Source of the DNA: Chloroflexota bacterium
Lineage (GTDB): Bacteria; Chloroflexota; Anaerolineae; Anaerolineales; Villigracilaceae
Assembly (NCBI GenBank): GCA_016234485.1
Contig: JACRBL010000052.1
Span: forward strand, 113,942 to 177,941
Reading direction: 5' to 3'
Length of the DNA stretch: 64,000 nt
Shown: one piece after another, positions 18,197 through 25,971 of the stretch
Layout: every line of letters begins with the position of its first letter
Position numbering within the stretch: position 1 is the first letter of the stretch
Notes under the pieces: model-generated
Database searches by the model: none
What the model was told of the DNA's origin: nothing
What the model saw: only the letters and a program-made list of their open reading frames with translations
Position numbers and translations under genes: made by a program

Positions 18197-19015
18197 ATGC
18201 AATCACCCAAACAAACCCTCTACGCCATCGGCGGGGGCATCAACTGGAAAGCGCCTCGCATATTGGACAACTTCATCGAGCGCGCCGGCGGGACAAAGGC
18301 GCGCATCGTGATTCTTCCGCAGGCTTCCAGCGAAGACGACACGGGCGACTTTTACCGCGACCACTTTCGCAAACTGGGCGTGAAGAATCCGCTCGCGCTG
18401 GAATTTCGCCTCCGCGCGGACGCTGACCGGCCAGCCCACCTCGAAGCGATTCGTCGGGCCAGCGGAATCTTCATCGGCGGCGGCGCGCAGATGCGCGTGA
18501 CCGCCCTCGCAGGCGGGACGCGTCTCGAACGCGAACTGCTGGCGGCCTTCAAGCGCGGCGTCATCGTCGGCGGCACGTCCGCGGGCGCGGCGGTTCTCTC
18601 GAAGGTGATGATCGCCTACGGGCGGCGCGGCTCCACTCCTCGCGAGCGCAGTGCGACTTTATCGCCTGGCCTCGGCTTCACGGATCGCATCATCTTCGAC
18701 CAGCATTTCCGCGAACGCAACCGTATTGGACGTTTGCTCTACGCCGTCGCGATGCACCCTGGTCTGCTCGGCGTGGGCGTGGACGAGGACACCGCCGCCA
18801 TCGTGGAGGACGACGCGTCCATTGTTGTGGCCGGCCCGGGCGGAGTCACGATCGTGGACGGGCGGGAGATGTCCGACACCAACGTGGGAGACGTCATCGG
18901 GTCGCGGCCCGTCGCGGTCAGCGGTCTGAAAGTCCACGTGCTCACCGCGGGTTGTTCGTTCGATATCGAATCGGGCCTCGCGAACATCCCGAAAGTTTAT
19001 TTGCCCGACGATTAA
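18197..19015 (+). CDS. cphB: Cyanophycinase (peptidase family S51)
   Basis: A 272-residue serine exopeptidase that cleaves cyanophycin (multi-L-arginyl-poly-L-aspartate) into beta-Asp-Arg dipeptides. It carries the nucleophile motif VGGTSAGAAVLS, the upstream GIFIGGGAQMRVTAL segment and a GLLGVGVDEDTAAIVE segment. The ATG at 18197 gives the usual start close to YAIGGG; an earlier ATG at 18173 lies in the repeat. No cyanophycin synthetase is seen in the window. It is next to asnA on the opposite strand, which makes a nitrogen-storage theme possible. Confidence 0.88.
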   Translation: MQSPKQTLYAIGGGINWKAPRILDNFIERAGGTKARIVILPQASSEDDTGDFYRDHFRKLGVKNPLALEFRLRADADRPAHLEAIRRASGIFIGGGAQMRVTALAGGTRLERELLAAFKRGVIVGGTSAGAAVLSKVMIAYGRRGSTPRERSATLSPGLGFTDRIIFDQHFRERNRIGRLLYAVAMHPGLLGVGVDEDTAAIVEDDASIVVAGPGGVTIVDGREMSDTNVGDVIGSRPVAVSGLKVHVLTAGCSFDIESGLANIPKVYLPDD

Positions 19016-19181
19016 TGCGCCTCCGCGCTTGACAGGCTTCTCTTGTTTTGGATGCAGTTGGACTGCATCCTGCTCGCACACTGCCCTGGCGGGCTGTGCC
19101 AGGGGTACAACTGCTCGCGAACAGGCTTTATTAATTCCCTGGCAGACTTCGATAGGCGCGGAGGCTTGGAATGACGCTGGT
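19016..19181. repeat. GGATGCAGTTG-type intergenic repeat
   Basis: Holds an inverted repeat (GGATGCAGTTG/GACTGCATCC type) and a segment with CTGGCGGGCTGTGCCAGGG. Related copies are at about 20512-20540, 60590-60630 and 61155-61210. No gene is seen. Confidence 0.55.
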
Positions 19182-20219
19182 CTACAGCAATGCGATGTTA
19201 CTGCTCCTGCACTGCTGGATCATCTCTGGCGGCCAGATGCTGACCTGGATCTCGCCGATGTGCGCCTTGCGTAAATAATACATGCACAGGCGCGACTGGC
19301 CAATGCCGCCGCCGATGGAGAGGGGCAATTCATCGTTCAGCAAACGCTTGTGGAAGAATAAATGTTGGCGAGCCTCCGTCCCGCTCAACTTCAATTGACG
19401 GAGCAGGGACTCGCGATCCACGCGGATGCCCATGGATGAGATTTCGTAGGCGCGTTTCAAGACATCGTTCCAGATGACGATATCGCCGTTCAGTCCCTTG
19501 TAGCCCGGCTTGGTCTCCACTGTCCAGTCATCGTAATCGGGCGCGCGCCCATCGTGAGGCTTCCCATCTTGCAGAGACGCGCCGATGCCGATGATGAAGA
19601 CCGCCCCGTGTTTGCGGACGATCTCGGTTTCGCGTTCGCGTGGGGATAGTTTTGGATATTCTTTTTGCAGGTCTTCGGAATGTACGAAGAGAATCTCCTC
19701 CGGGAGTTCAGGCTCGATGAAGGGGTAGTTATCGTATACCTGGAACTCGGTGCGCTTCATCACTGAATAGATTCTGCGGACGATGGATTTTAGAAAATCC
19801 AGGTTCCTCTCCTCGGCGTGGATTACGCGTTCCCAGTCCCATTGATCCACATAGAGGGAATGGGTGTTGTCCAGTTCCTCGCTCGGACGGATGGCATTCA
19901 TGTCGGTATACAGCCCATAGCCGCGCGCAATCTCATAATCGGCCAGCATCATCCGTTTCCATTTGGCGAGCGATTGCACTACTTCCGCCGTTTGCCCGGA
20001 TATATCCGCGACGGGAAATGAAACAGGGGACTCCACGCCGTTCAGGTCATCGTTGACGCCCGTCCCTTTCAGGACGAATAGCGGGGCCGTGACGCGGCTC
20101 AACTTTAATTCCGTCGCGAGGCTGGTCTCGAAAAAATCCTTGACCAGTTTGATGGCTTTCTCGGTCTGCCGCACGTCCAATGCAGGCTGATAGCCTTGTG
20201 GGATGATTAAAGCGCTCAT
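19182..20219 (-). CDS. asnA: Aspartate-ammonia ligase (asparagine synthetase A)
   Basis: A 345-residue ATP-dependent enzyme that makes asparagine from aspartate and ammonia. It has the class-II-aminoacyl-tRNA-synthetase-like fold with the family segments YGLYTDMNAIRP, THSLYVDQWDWE, the GIGASLQDGKPHDGRAPDYDDW region and SIGGGIGQSRLCM. Length is typical of AsnA. The start has AAAAGGAG. The gene lies behind a leader with a poly-Asn leader peptide and a terminator (20242-20394), so its expression should rise when charged asparaginyl-tRNA is scarce. Confidence 0.96.
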   Translation of the reverse strand: MSALIIPQGYQPALDVRQTEKAIKLVKDFFETSLATELKLSRVTAPLFVLKGTGVNDDLNGVESPVSFPVADISGQTAEVVQSLAKWKRMMLADYEIARGYGLYTDMNAIRPSEELDNTHSLYVDQWDWERVIHAEERNLDFLKSIVRRIYSVMKRTEFQVYDNYPFIEPELPEEILFVHSEDLQKEYPKLSPRERETEIVRKHGAVFIIGIGASLQDGKPHDGRAPDYDDWTVETKPGYKGLNGDIVIWNDVLKRAYEISSMGIRVDRESLLRQLKLSGTEARQHLFFHKRLLNDELPLSIGGGIGQSRLCMYYLRKAHIGEIQVSIWPPEMIQQCRSSNIALL

Positions 20220-20241
20220 TTTGTTCTCCTTTTGGTGAATT

Positions 20242-20276
20242 AAAAAAAATAACGCCCAACTGATGCGTTGGGCGTT
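20242..20276 (-). terminator. Attenuator terminator (3:4 hairpin) in the asnA leader
   Basis: On the minus strand AACGCCCAAC and GTTGGGCGTT form a perfect 10-bp stem with a six-base loop (20276-20251), followed by ATTTTTTTT (20250-20242). It lies 23 bases before the asnA ATG, inside the leader, so it would stop transcription before the gene. Confidence 0.9.
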
Positions 20277-20301
20277 TGTTCGACTTCAGGAATGACCTGT
20301 T

Positions 20302-20394
20302 TTACGTCGTCCATCCAGACACGCTGCGCCCAACGCCCATGGGGGCGTTATTGTTATTGTTCAAGCAGGCGAATTGTGTCGCGGACGTCTTCAT
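20302..20394 (-). CDS. Asparagine-rich leader peptide of asnA
   Basis: A 30-codon ORF begins about 5 bases after the predicted transcription start. Codons 12-16 (20361-20347) are AAC AAT AAC AAT AAC, five asparagines in a row, in an otherwise ordinary sequence (it ends GRSVSGWTT). The last Asn codon begins segment 1 (AACGCCC, 20349-20343). Segment 1 pairs with segment 2 (GGGCGTT, 20338-20332). Segment 2 as GCGTTGGGCG (20336-20327) pairs perfectly over 10 bp with the 5' arm of the terminator. A ribosome stalled on the Asn codons would mask segment 1, allow 2:3 and prevent the terminator. A freely moving ribosome would cover segment 2 and allow termination. That is trp/his-style attenuation. 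Confidence 0.85.
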   Translation of the reverse strand: MKTSATQFACLNNNNNAPMGVGRSVSGWTT

Positions 20395-20405
20395 AAGTTT
20401 GGCGG

Positions 20406-20434
20406 TTTATACTCCTGTGGAATGGGAATGTCAA
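20406..20434 (-). promoter_or_regulatory. Promoter of the asnA leader
   Basis: TTGACA (20434-20429) and TATAAA (20411-20406) are separated by exactly 17 bases on the minus strand. Transcription should start near 20399, only about 5 bases before the leader-peptide ATG. Confidence 0.8.
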
Positions 20435-20475
20435 GCGAATCTCATCACGAGATTCCGCGGCGATGGCCCACAAGT

Positions 20476-20545
20476 TTAGGCGGCAGTTCGATTTGCTCGG
20501 CAAATCGTGCCGCCTGCATCCGCAGTGCAACTGCGGGCGAACGGC
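20476..20545. repeat. Palindromic intergenic repeat between divergent promoters
   Basis: An interrupted inverted repeat GGCGGCA..CGATTTGC/GCAAATCG..CCGCC (20476-20512) is followed by a copy of the TGCATCCGCAGTGCAACTGC type repeat. It separates the asnA and trpB2 promoters. Confidence 0.5.
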
Positions 20546-20576
20546 GACTTGCGGGTAATCGCCAAAAGATTCCTCA

Positions 20577-20604
20577 TTGACAGACTTCGATTCTTGCATA
20601 TAAT
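20577..20604 (+). promoter_or_regulatory. Promoter of the trpB2 T-box leader
   Basis: A perfect TTGACA (20577-20582) and a perfect TATAAT (20599-20604) are separated by 16 bases. The expected start is near 20611, at the beginning of the T-box leader. Confidence 0.85.
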
Positions 20605-20624
20605 CCGACCCAACAAATACGCAG

Positions 20625-21034
20625 ACGAGGACGAGTACGCGTTGAACGACGGTTCAGAGAGCAGGCCAGTGGTTGTTTAAGACCACTGTGGTGAAAGTCC
20701 TGCCCGAGACGACAACGCTGAATGGACCTCCGAGTTGCAGGGCGAAATTAGTCTGATAGTCGGCTAGTTACATAGTCGGAAATCAGATCGAGAGTATCCC
20801 GAGCCGGACTGCCCCCGTTACAGGGCTAGAGCATAATCAGTGATCAGTTTTCAGTAAGCAGTGATCAGTGACGTGCTTGAACAAAGTGAGCTGGCATTTC
20901 CCGTTGCATCACAACGGGAATTTTTGTTAATGCGGAGTCCAAAGTCTCCAGACTTTGGCTTCGAGAACAACAGCTTAACTTGGGTGGCACCACGGATTTA
21001 ACGTCCGTCCCTTGATCGGGACGGACGTTTTAAT
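20625..21034 (+). promoter_or_regulatory. Tryptophan T-box leader upstream of trpB2
   Basis: Stem I contains AGAGAG at 20656-20661, a long helix (AGTGGT with ACCACT), GGTGAAAGTCC, and the specifier segment GAATGGACCTCCGAG with a TGG codon at 20723-20725. The hallmark T-box sequence GGGTGGCACCACGG is at 20982-20995. It is followed by a perfect terminator (AACGTCCGTCCC with GGGACGGACGTT, 21000-21031). Uncharged tRNA-Trp should stabilise the antiterminator and turn on trpB2. Between stem I and the T-box the leader contains copies of dispersed repeats (20833-20872, 20935-20961) and another hairpin with a T run (around 20898-20925). Confidence 0.88.
21000..21034 (+). terminator. T-box terminator
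   Basis: A 12-bp stem (21000-21011 with 21018-21029) is followed by TTTTAATTT. Its 5' arm overlaps the sequence that pairs with the T-box to make the antiterminator. Confidence 0.85.
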
Positions 21035-21107
21035 TTAACCGCCCTCACCCCCAGCCCCTCTCCCAATCGCTTCGCGGGGAGATGGGAGCAGACCACAAGG
21101 AGAAACC

Positions 21108-21257
21108 ATGAACCCGCAAACCGAACCTACCATCAACCCCATGCAGTCTACCGATGCCTTCCCGCTGGAAGACCGCTCGGCCCCCGCCAGCGAAGTGATC
21201 GTGGAGCAACAAGCCCATCTCGCGACCGACAACGTCACGCCGACGTTCATTCCGTAA
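21108..21257 (+). CDS. Small 49-residue protein between T-box and trpB2
   Basis: An ATG with a good AAGGAG site (21097-21103) opens a 49-codon ORF that ends at TAA 21255-21257. The peptide starts MNPQTEPTINPMQ and ends PTFIP. It is Pro/Thr-rich, has no Trp or Cys and no membrane segment. It is not a tryptophan-type leader peptide, because it lacks Trp codons and lies after the terminator. I do not recognise a family. It would be expressed with trpB2 under T-box control. Confidence 0.55.
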   Translation: MNPQTEPTINPMQSTDAFPLEDRSAPASEVIVEQQAHLATDNVTPTFIP

Positions 21258-21429
21258 TTGCGCCAAAGGAGAAGAAGCGATGTTTCCAATTACATTCCAT
21301 CCGCCTTGAAGGAAAAGGATGAATGATGAAGGATGAAGGATGAATTTTCATCCCCATCATTCTTACGCAATACGAAGTACGCAACACGATCTAATTTCTA
21401 ATTACCAATTACCCCAAAAGGAGTTCCTC

Positions 21430-22803
21430 ATGTCCGACCAGACCCGCTTTATCCTGAACGACACCGACCTGCCGAAGTTTTGGTACAACATCGCCGCCGA
21501 CAGCCCCGTCCCGCCGACGCCGGTCTTGCATCCCGGTACGCTCGAACCAGTGACGCCCGATTTCCTCTCCGTGCTTTTCCCGATGCAGTTGATCCTGCAA
21601 GAGATTTCCACCGAGCGCTACATCCAGATTCCCGATGAGGTGCGCGAGATTTACAAACTCTATCGTCCCACTCCGCTCCTGCGCGCCCGTAGACTCGAAA
21701 AAGCGCTCGGCACGCCCGCGCACATCTACTACAAATATGAAGGGGCCTCGCCGGTGGGAAGTCACAAACCGAACACAGCCATCCCGCAGGCCTTCTACAA
21801 CAAAGCCGAAGGGACAAAAGCCCTCACCACCGAGACGGGCGCGGGTCAATGGGGTTCGGCGCTCGCGATGGCTGGAAGTTTCTTCGATATCGCCATCGAA
21901 GTGTACATGGTGAAAATTTCGTACCAACAGAAACCCTATCGCCGCAACCTGATGGAGACCTATGGCGCGCAGGTCTTCGCCAGCCCCACCAACCTGACGA
22001 ACTACGGACGCTCCCTCCTGGCCGAAGATCCGAACAACCCAGGCTCACTCGGCATCGCCATCTCGGAGGCCGTGGAGGTCGCGGCCATGTCGAATGGCGC
22101 GAAGAAATACAGCCTCGGTTCGGTGTTGAACCACGTGCTGACTCACCAGTCTGTGATCGGCGAAGAGGCGCTCAAGCAGATGGACATGGCGGGCGAATAT
22201 CCCGACGTGGTTATCGGTTGCGCGGGCGGCGGATCAAACTTCGCGGGCATTGCCTACCCGTTCCTGCGCGAAAATCTCAAGAATGGAAAACGCGCCCGCC
22301 TGCTGGCCGTCGAGCCGACCGCGACTCCCTCGCTGACAAAAGGCGTCTACACTTTCGATTACGGCGACACGGCCAAAATGGCTCCCGTCGTCAAGATGCA
22401 CACGCTCGGACATTCCTTCGTCCCGCCATCCATCCACGCGGGCGGGTTGCGTTATCACGGCATGGCCCCGTCCATCTGCGCGCTGTACGACGCCGGTCAC
22501 ATTGACGCAGTGGCGGTTCCCCAGCTCGCGACGTTCGAGGCCGCCGTCCTGTTCGCGCGAAGCGAGGGCTTGGTCCCCGCGCCCGAGTCCGCGCACGCGA
22601 TCCGCGCCGCCATTGACGAAGCCCTCGACGCGAAGGCCAAGGGTGAGAAGCGCGTCATCCTGTTCAACCTTTCGGGTCACGGCAACTTCGACCTGGCGTC
22701 GTACGAAAAATACATGAAGGGCGAGCTTGAAGATTACGAGTATCCCGCCGAGGCCGTGGCCGAAGCGATGACGCATTTGCCGCAGGTCGCGATGCCCGCG
22801 TAG
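21430..22803 (+). CDS. trpB: Tryptophan synthase beta subunit, TrpB2 type
   Basis: A 457-residue PLP enzyme that joins indole and serine to give tryptophan. The long N-terminal extension and the motif [18 protein letters not shown] (with the PLP lysine), [12 protein letters not shown] and the phosphate-binding [10 protein letters not shown] mark the TrpB2 branch rather than classical TrpB. I chose the ATG at 21430, preceded by AAAAGGAG. No trpA is adjacent, as is common for TrpB2, which may salvage free indole. The upstream Trp T-box supports the assignment. Confidence 0.94.
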   Translation: MSDQTRFILNDTDLPKFWYNIAADSPVPPTPVLHPGTLEPVTPDFLSVLFPMQLILQEISTERYIQIPDEVREIYKLYRPTPLLRARRLEKALGTPAHIYYKYEGASPVGSHKPNTAIPQAFYNKAEGTKALTTETGAGQWGSALAMAGSFFDIAIEVYMVKISYQQKPYRRNLMETYGAQVFASPTNLTNYGRSLLAEDPNNPGSLGIAISEAVEVAAMSNGAKKYSLGSVLNHVLTHQSVIGEEALKQMDMAGEYPDVVIGCAGGGSNFAGIAYPFLRENLKNGKRARLLAVEPTATPSLTKGVYTFDYGDTAKMAPVVKMHTLGHSFVPPSIHAGGLRYHGMAPSICALYDAGHIDAVAVPQLATFEAAVLFARSEGLVPAPESAHAIRAAIDEALDAKAKGEKRVILFNLSGHGNFDLASYEKYMKGELEDYEYPAEAVAEAMTHLPQVAMPA

Positions 22804-22918
22804 ATTTAAGATTTGGGATTTCTCTCCTTGGAAGTCGGGGCAGGTTTCAGCGCCTGCCCCGACGCATTTAATAAAGTGGTAAACTCGCCACGCTTGCAAA
22901 AACCCCTCGGAGCAACGT

Positions 22919-24178
22919 ATGCGCCTCTCTCGATTCATTCTGGCTTTTCTGTTTTTACTTTCTGCCTGCCAATCCAACGCCTCTGAAAAAATTTCGTTCA
23001 TGGTCTTCGGCGATCCAGCGGAACTGGCCGCGTATCAAAAACTCGTGGACGCTTTCTCGCAAGCGCATCCCGACGTTCAAGTGGAACTGATCCACATCCC
23101 CAGCCAGGGCGACTACCGCAACCGCCTCGCCGCGGACCTCGCGGCGGGCGCGCCCGCCGACGTCGTTCTCATCAACTATCGGCGCTACGCGGCCTTCGCC
23201 GACGCGGGCGCGCTCGAACCTTTGGGGGGCTATCTCGAAAAATCATCCGTCATAAAAGAATCCGATTTCTACCCGCAGGCGGTCGAGCCATTCAAGTGGA
23301 ATGGACAGTTGATGTGCATCCCGCAAAATATCTCCAGCCTGGTGGTCTATTACAACAAAGAACTATTCGACGCCGCGGGCGTGGACTATCCCGCCGAGGG
23401 CTGGACGTGGGACGACTTCCTCGCCGCCGCGCAAGCCCTGACGAAAGACCTCGATGGCGACGGCGCGACCGACCAGTTCGGCGTGGGACTCGAACCGTCG
23501 CTCATCCGCTTCGCCCCGTTCGTCTGGCAGGCGGGCGGCGAGGTCGTGGACGATCAATTCCATTCCACCTCGCTGGTGATTGACTCCGACGAGGGCTACG
23601 CGGCCATGGAATTTTTCGTCGGCTTGCAAACCGTCCATCACGTTGTCCCGAACGCCGAAGAAGAAAAATCAGAGGACAGCGAGAGTCGCTTTGTTAACGG
23701 GCGCACGGCCATGTTCTTCAACAGTCGCCGCGGCGTTCCCACCTATCGCGAGTCCGCGCAATTTGATTGGGACGTGGCCGCCCTGCCGCAAAACAAGGAA
23801 CAGGCTGGCATCCTGCACGCCGACGCGTATTGCCTGCCGAGCGCGTCCAAAAACAAGGACGCCGCCTGGGTCTTCATTGAATATGCCAACTCGGTGGAGG
23901 GGCAAACCATCGTGGCCGCGTCTGGACGCACCGTCCCCTCGCTGATCGCGGTCGCCAACTCGTGCGCCTTCCTCGACCCGAACGCCAAGCCCGCCAACAG
24001 CCGCGTCTTTTTGGATACCATCCCCTTCATCCACGCCCTGCCCGTGCATCGCTTCTGGGTGGATATCGAAGACACCGCCAGCGCCGAGATCGCCCGCGCC
24101 TTCTACGGCGAAACCCCCGTCTACGACGCCCTCTTCCGCGCCATCGAGCGGACGGGGGAGTATTTCAAGTTGAAGTAA
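22919..24178 (+). CDS. ABC transporter sugar-binding lipoprotein (family 1)
   Basis: A 419-residue solute-binding protein. The signal peptide ends in the lipobox LLSACQS. The body has family-1 features: ISFMVFGDPAELAAYQKLVDAF, ADVVLINYRRYAAF, GWTWDDFLAAAQALT, FVNGRTAMFFNSR and AWVFIEYANS. The usual cargo of this family is a sugar, oligosaccharide or glycerol-phosphate compound; the specific ligand is unknown. It heads a three-gene unit with two permeases. Confidence 0.92.
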   Translation: MRLSRFILAFLFLLSACQSNASEKISFMVFGDPAELAAYQKLVDAFSQAHPDVQVELIHIPSQGDYRNRLAADLAAGAPADVVLINYRRYAAFADAGALEPLGGYLEKSSVIKESDFYPQAVEPFKWNGQLMCIPQNISSLVVYYNKELFDAAGVDYPAEGWTWDDFLAAAQALTKDLDGDGATDQFGVGLEPSLIRFAPFVWQAGGEVVDDQFHSTSLVIDSDEGYAAMEFFVGLQTVHHVVPNAEEEKSEDSESRFVNGRTAMFFNSRRGVPTYRESAQFDWDVAALPQNKEQAGILHADAYCLPSASKNKDAAWVFIEYANSVEGQTIVAASGRTVPSLIAVANSCAFLDPNAKPANSRVFLDTIPFIHALPVHRFWVDIEDTASAEIARAFYGETPVYDALFRAIERTGEYFKLK

Positions 24179-24179
24179 G

Positions 24180-25043
24180 TTGTTCCGTCTCCGCCCCTCC
24201 CTTTTCCTTACTCCCTACCTTCTGGGAGCGCTCCTCCTCATTGCGCTTCCGGCGGGCATTTCCATTTACATCGCCTTCACGCGCTACAACGGAATCGCCG
24301 CGCCTGTCGTTGTGGGTTGGGAAAATTTTCAACTCTTGCGCCTCGATCCGCTGGCTCGCGTCGCGCTGACCAATTCGCTGATCTTCGTGACCCAGTCCGT
24401 TCCCCTGCGCGTGATCGGCGCGCTGGGCCTCGCTTTGTTCTTCAACCAACCGCGCCGTGGGACAGGTTTCTATCGCGCCGCGGTGACCCTGCCCACTGTC
24501 ATCCCTGAGGCGGCTTATGCCCTGGCCTGGACGTGGATTCTCAATCCGCTGTACGGCCCGTTCAATGCCATCCTGCGAGGTTTGGGATTCGCCCCGCCCG
24601 CCTGGTTCGCGGATTCGGATTCGGCCATGCTTGGATTGGTCATTGCTTCGCTCTTTCCTCTCGGCGAGGGATTCATCATCCTCTTGGCGGGGTTGCGCCA
24701 CATCCCGCGCGAAATCTACGACGCCGCGCGCGTGGACGGAGCCAATCGCTTCCAGATTCTGGCCTCCATCACCCTGCCATTGCTCGCTCCGTGGCTGGCG
24801 TTGTTCGCCATCCGCGACGTGGTGATGTCTTTTCAAAACACGTTCACGTTGGCGTTCATCACCACGCGCGGCGGTCCTTATTACGCCACTTTCTTTCCCA
24901 CCCAATTGATCTACGAATTCGCCTTCAGCCGCATGGACTTTGGCGCCGCCTCGGCGGTCATGTTGCTGGTTTTCCTGGTGACCAGCGCGCTGGTGTTGTT
25001 GGTCTACTTCCTGTTCGCGGATGACCCCTTCGATGAAGCCTAG
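24180..25043 (+). CDS. ABC sugar transporter permease, MalF/UgpA-like
   Basis: A 287-residue multi-pass permease. The EAA loop is IPREIYDAARVDGANRFQILASITLPLLAP. The start appears to be a TTG directly after the binding-protein stop; no ATG gives a complete first helix (LTPYLLGALLLIALPAG). It overlaps the next permease gene, indicating coupled translation. Confidence 0.9.
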   Translation: MFRLRPSLFLTPYLLGALLLIALPAGISIYIAFTRYNGIAAPVVVGWENFQLLRLDPLARVALTNSLIFVTQSVPLRVIGALGLALFFNQPRRGTGFYRAAVTLPTVIPEAAYALAWTWILNPLYGPFNAILRGLGFAPPAWFADSDSAMLGLVIASLFPLGEGFIILLAGLRHIPREIYDAARVDGANRFQILASITLPLLAPWLALFAIRDVVMSFQNTFTLAFITTRGGPYYATFFPTQLIYEFAFSRMDFGAASAVMLLVFLVTSALVLLVYFLFADDPFDEA

Positions 25044-25845
25044 ACTTTCGACCCTCATCCGCCACCTCCTCGCGCTGACCATCGCGGCGACTTTCCTCCT
25101 GCCTCTCGCGTGGACCCTCGCCGCGTCCCTGCGACCCGCGGGTTTGCCTCCGCCGCGCGGCTTTGAATTTCTGCATTGGCCTCCCTCCTTTGAAAACTAC
25201 TCACGCATTTTTGAAATTCTGCCTTTTGCGCGTTACGCCTTCAATTCCCTCCTCGTCGCGCTGGCTGGCGTCCTGCTCACGCTCCTCACCGCCTCGTGGG
25301 CGGGCTTCGGCATGTCACTGCTGGGCAGGCGCGCCCAAATCCGTTTGCTGATCCTTTCCATCTTCCTGCAAATGATCCCCTTCACCGCGTTGTGGTTGAG
25401 CCGCTTCCTGTTCTTCGCCCGCCTCGGCCTCACCAACTCCTACTACGCCATGCTCGCCCCCGCGCTAATGGGAACCAGCCCGCTCTTCATCCTGCTCTTT
25501 TATTGGACCTTCCGCCGCATTGACCGCGCCGTTTTTGAATCCGCCTCGCTGGATGGGGCGAATCTTTTCCAGACCTGGATGCGGATCGCCCTTCCTCTAG
25601 CGCGTCCTGCGCTGATGGCGGTGGGCCTGTTGGCCTTCCTCTTCTATTGGAACGACTTCATCAGTCCCCTGCTTTATTTGCGCTCGCAGACACTCTACAC
25701 CCTGCCCGTTGGAATGTTGCAACTCCAGGAAATGGACCGCACCAACTGGCCGCTCCTCATGGCCGCCGCCGTCCTCGTGACTGCGCCCGCCGTCATCGTC
25801 TTTGCCGCGCTCCAGCATTCCGTGTTGTGGTGGGAATCGGAGTAG
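25021..25845 (+). CDS. ABC sugar transporter permease, MalG/UgpE-like
   Basis: A 274-residue permease, partner of the preceding gene. Its EAA loop is IDRAVFESASLDGANLFQTWMRIALPLARP, and the C-terminus ends on the cytoplasmic side after WPLLMAAAVLVTAPAVIVF. ATG codons at 21 and 33 bases into this region are both possible starts; both overlap the upstream gene. No MsmK/UgpC-type ATPase follows, so an ATPase from another locus must energise this importer. Confidence 0.9.
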   Translation: MTPSMKPRLSTLIRHLLALTIAATFLLPLAWTLAASLRPAGLPPPRGFEFLHWPPSFENYSRIFEILPFARYAFNSLLVALAGVLLTLLTASWAGFGMSLLGRRAQIRLLILSIFLQMIPFTALWLSRFLFFARLGLTNSYYAMLAPALMGTSPLFILLFYWTFRRIDRAVFESASLDGANLFQTWMRIALPLARPALMAVGLLAFLFYWNDFISPLLYLRSQTLYTLPVGMLQLQEMDRTNWPLLMAAAVLVTAPAVIVFAALQHSVLWWESE

Positions 25846-25912
25846 GGGCAGACCTACGTGTCCGCCCCAGTTTTTTCGTGACATTTAGCCAGACCATCAG
25901 GGAATTTTTTCA

Positions 25913-25940
25913 TTGTCACCTAATTGATTTGGATTATGAT
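25913..25940 (+). promoter_or_regulatory. Promoter of the fumarase genes
   Basis: TTGTCA (25913-25918) and TATGAT (25935-25940) are separated by 16 bases, about 32 bases before the ATG. Confidence 0.5.
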
Positions 25941-25971
25941 GAGATGGAAGGTTCAAATAACGGAGACGATC

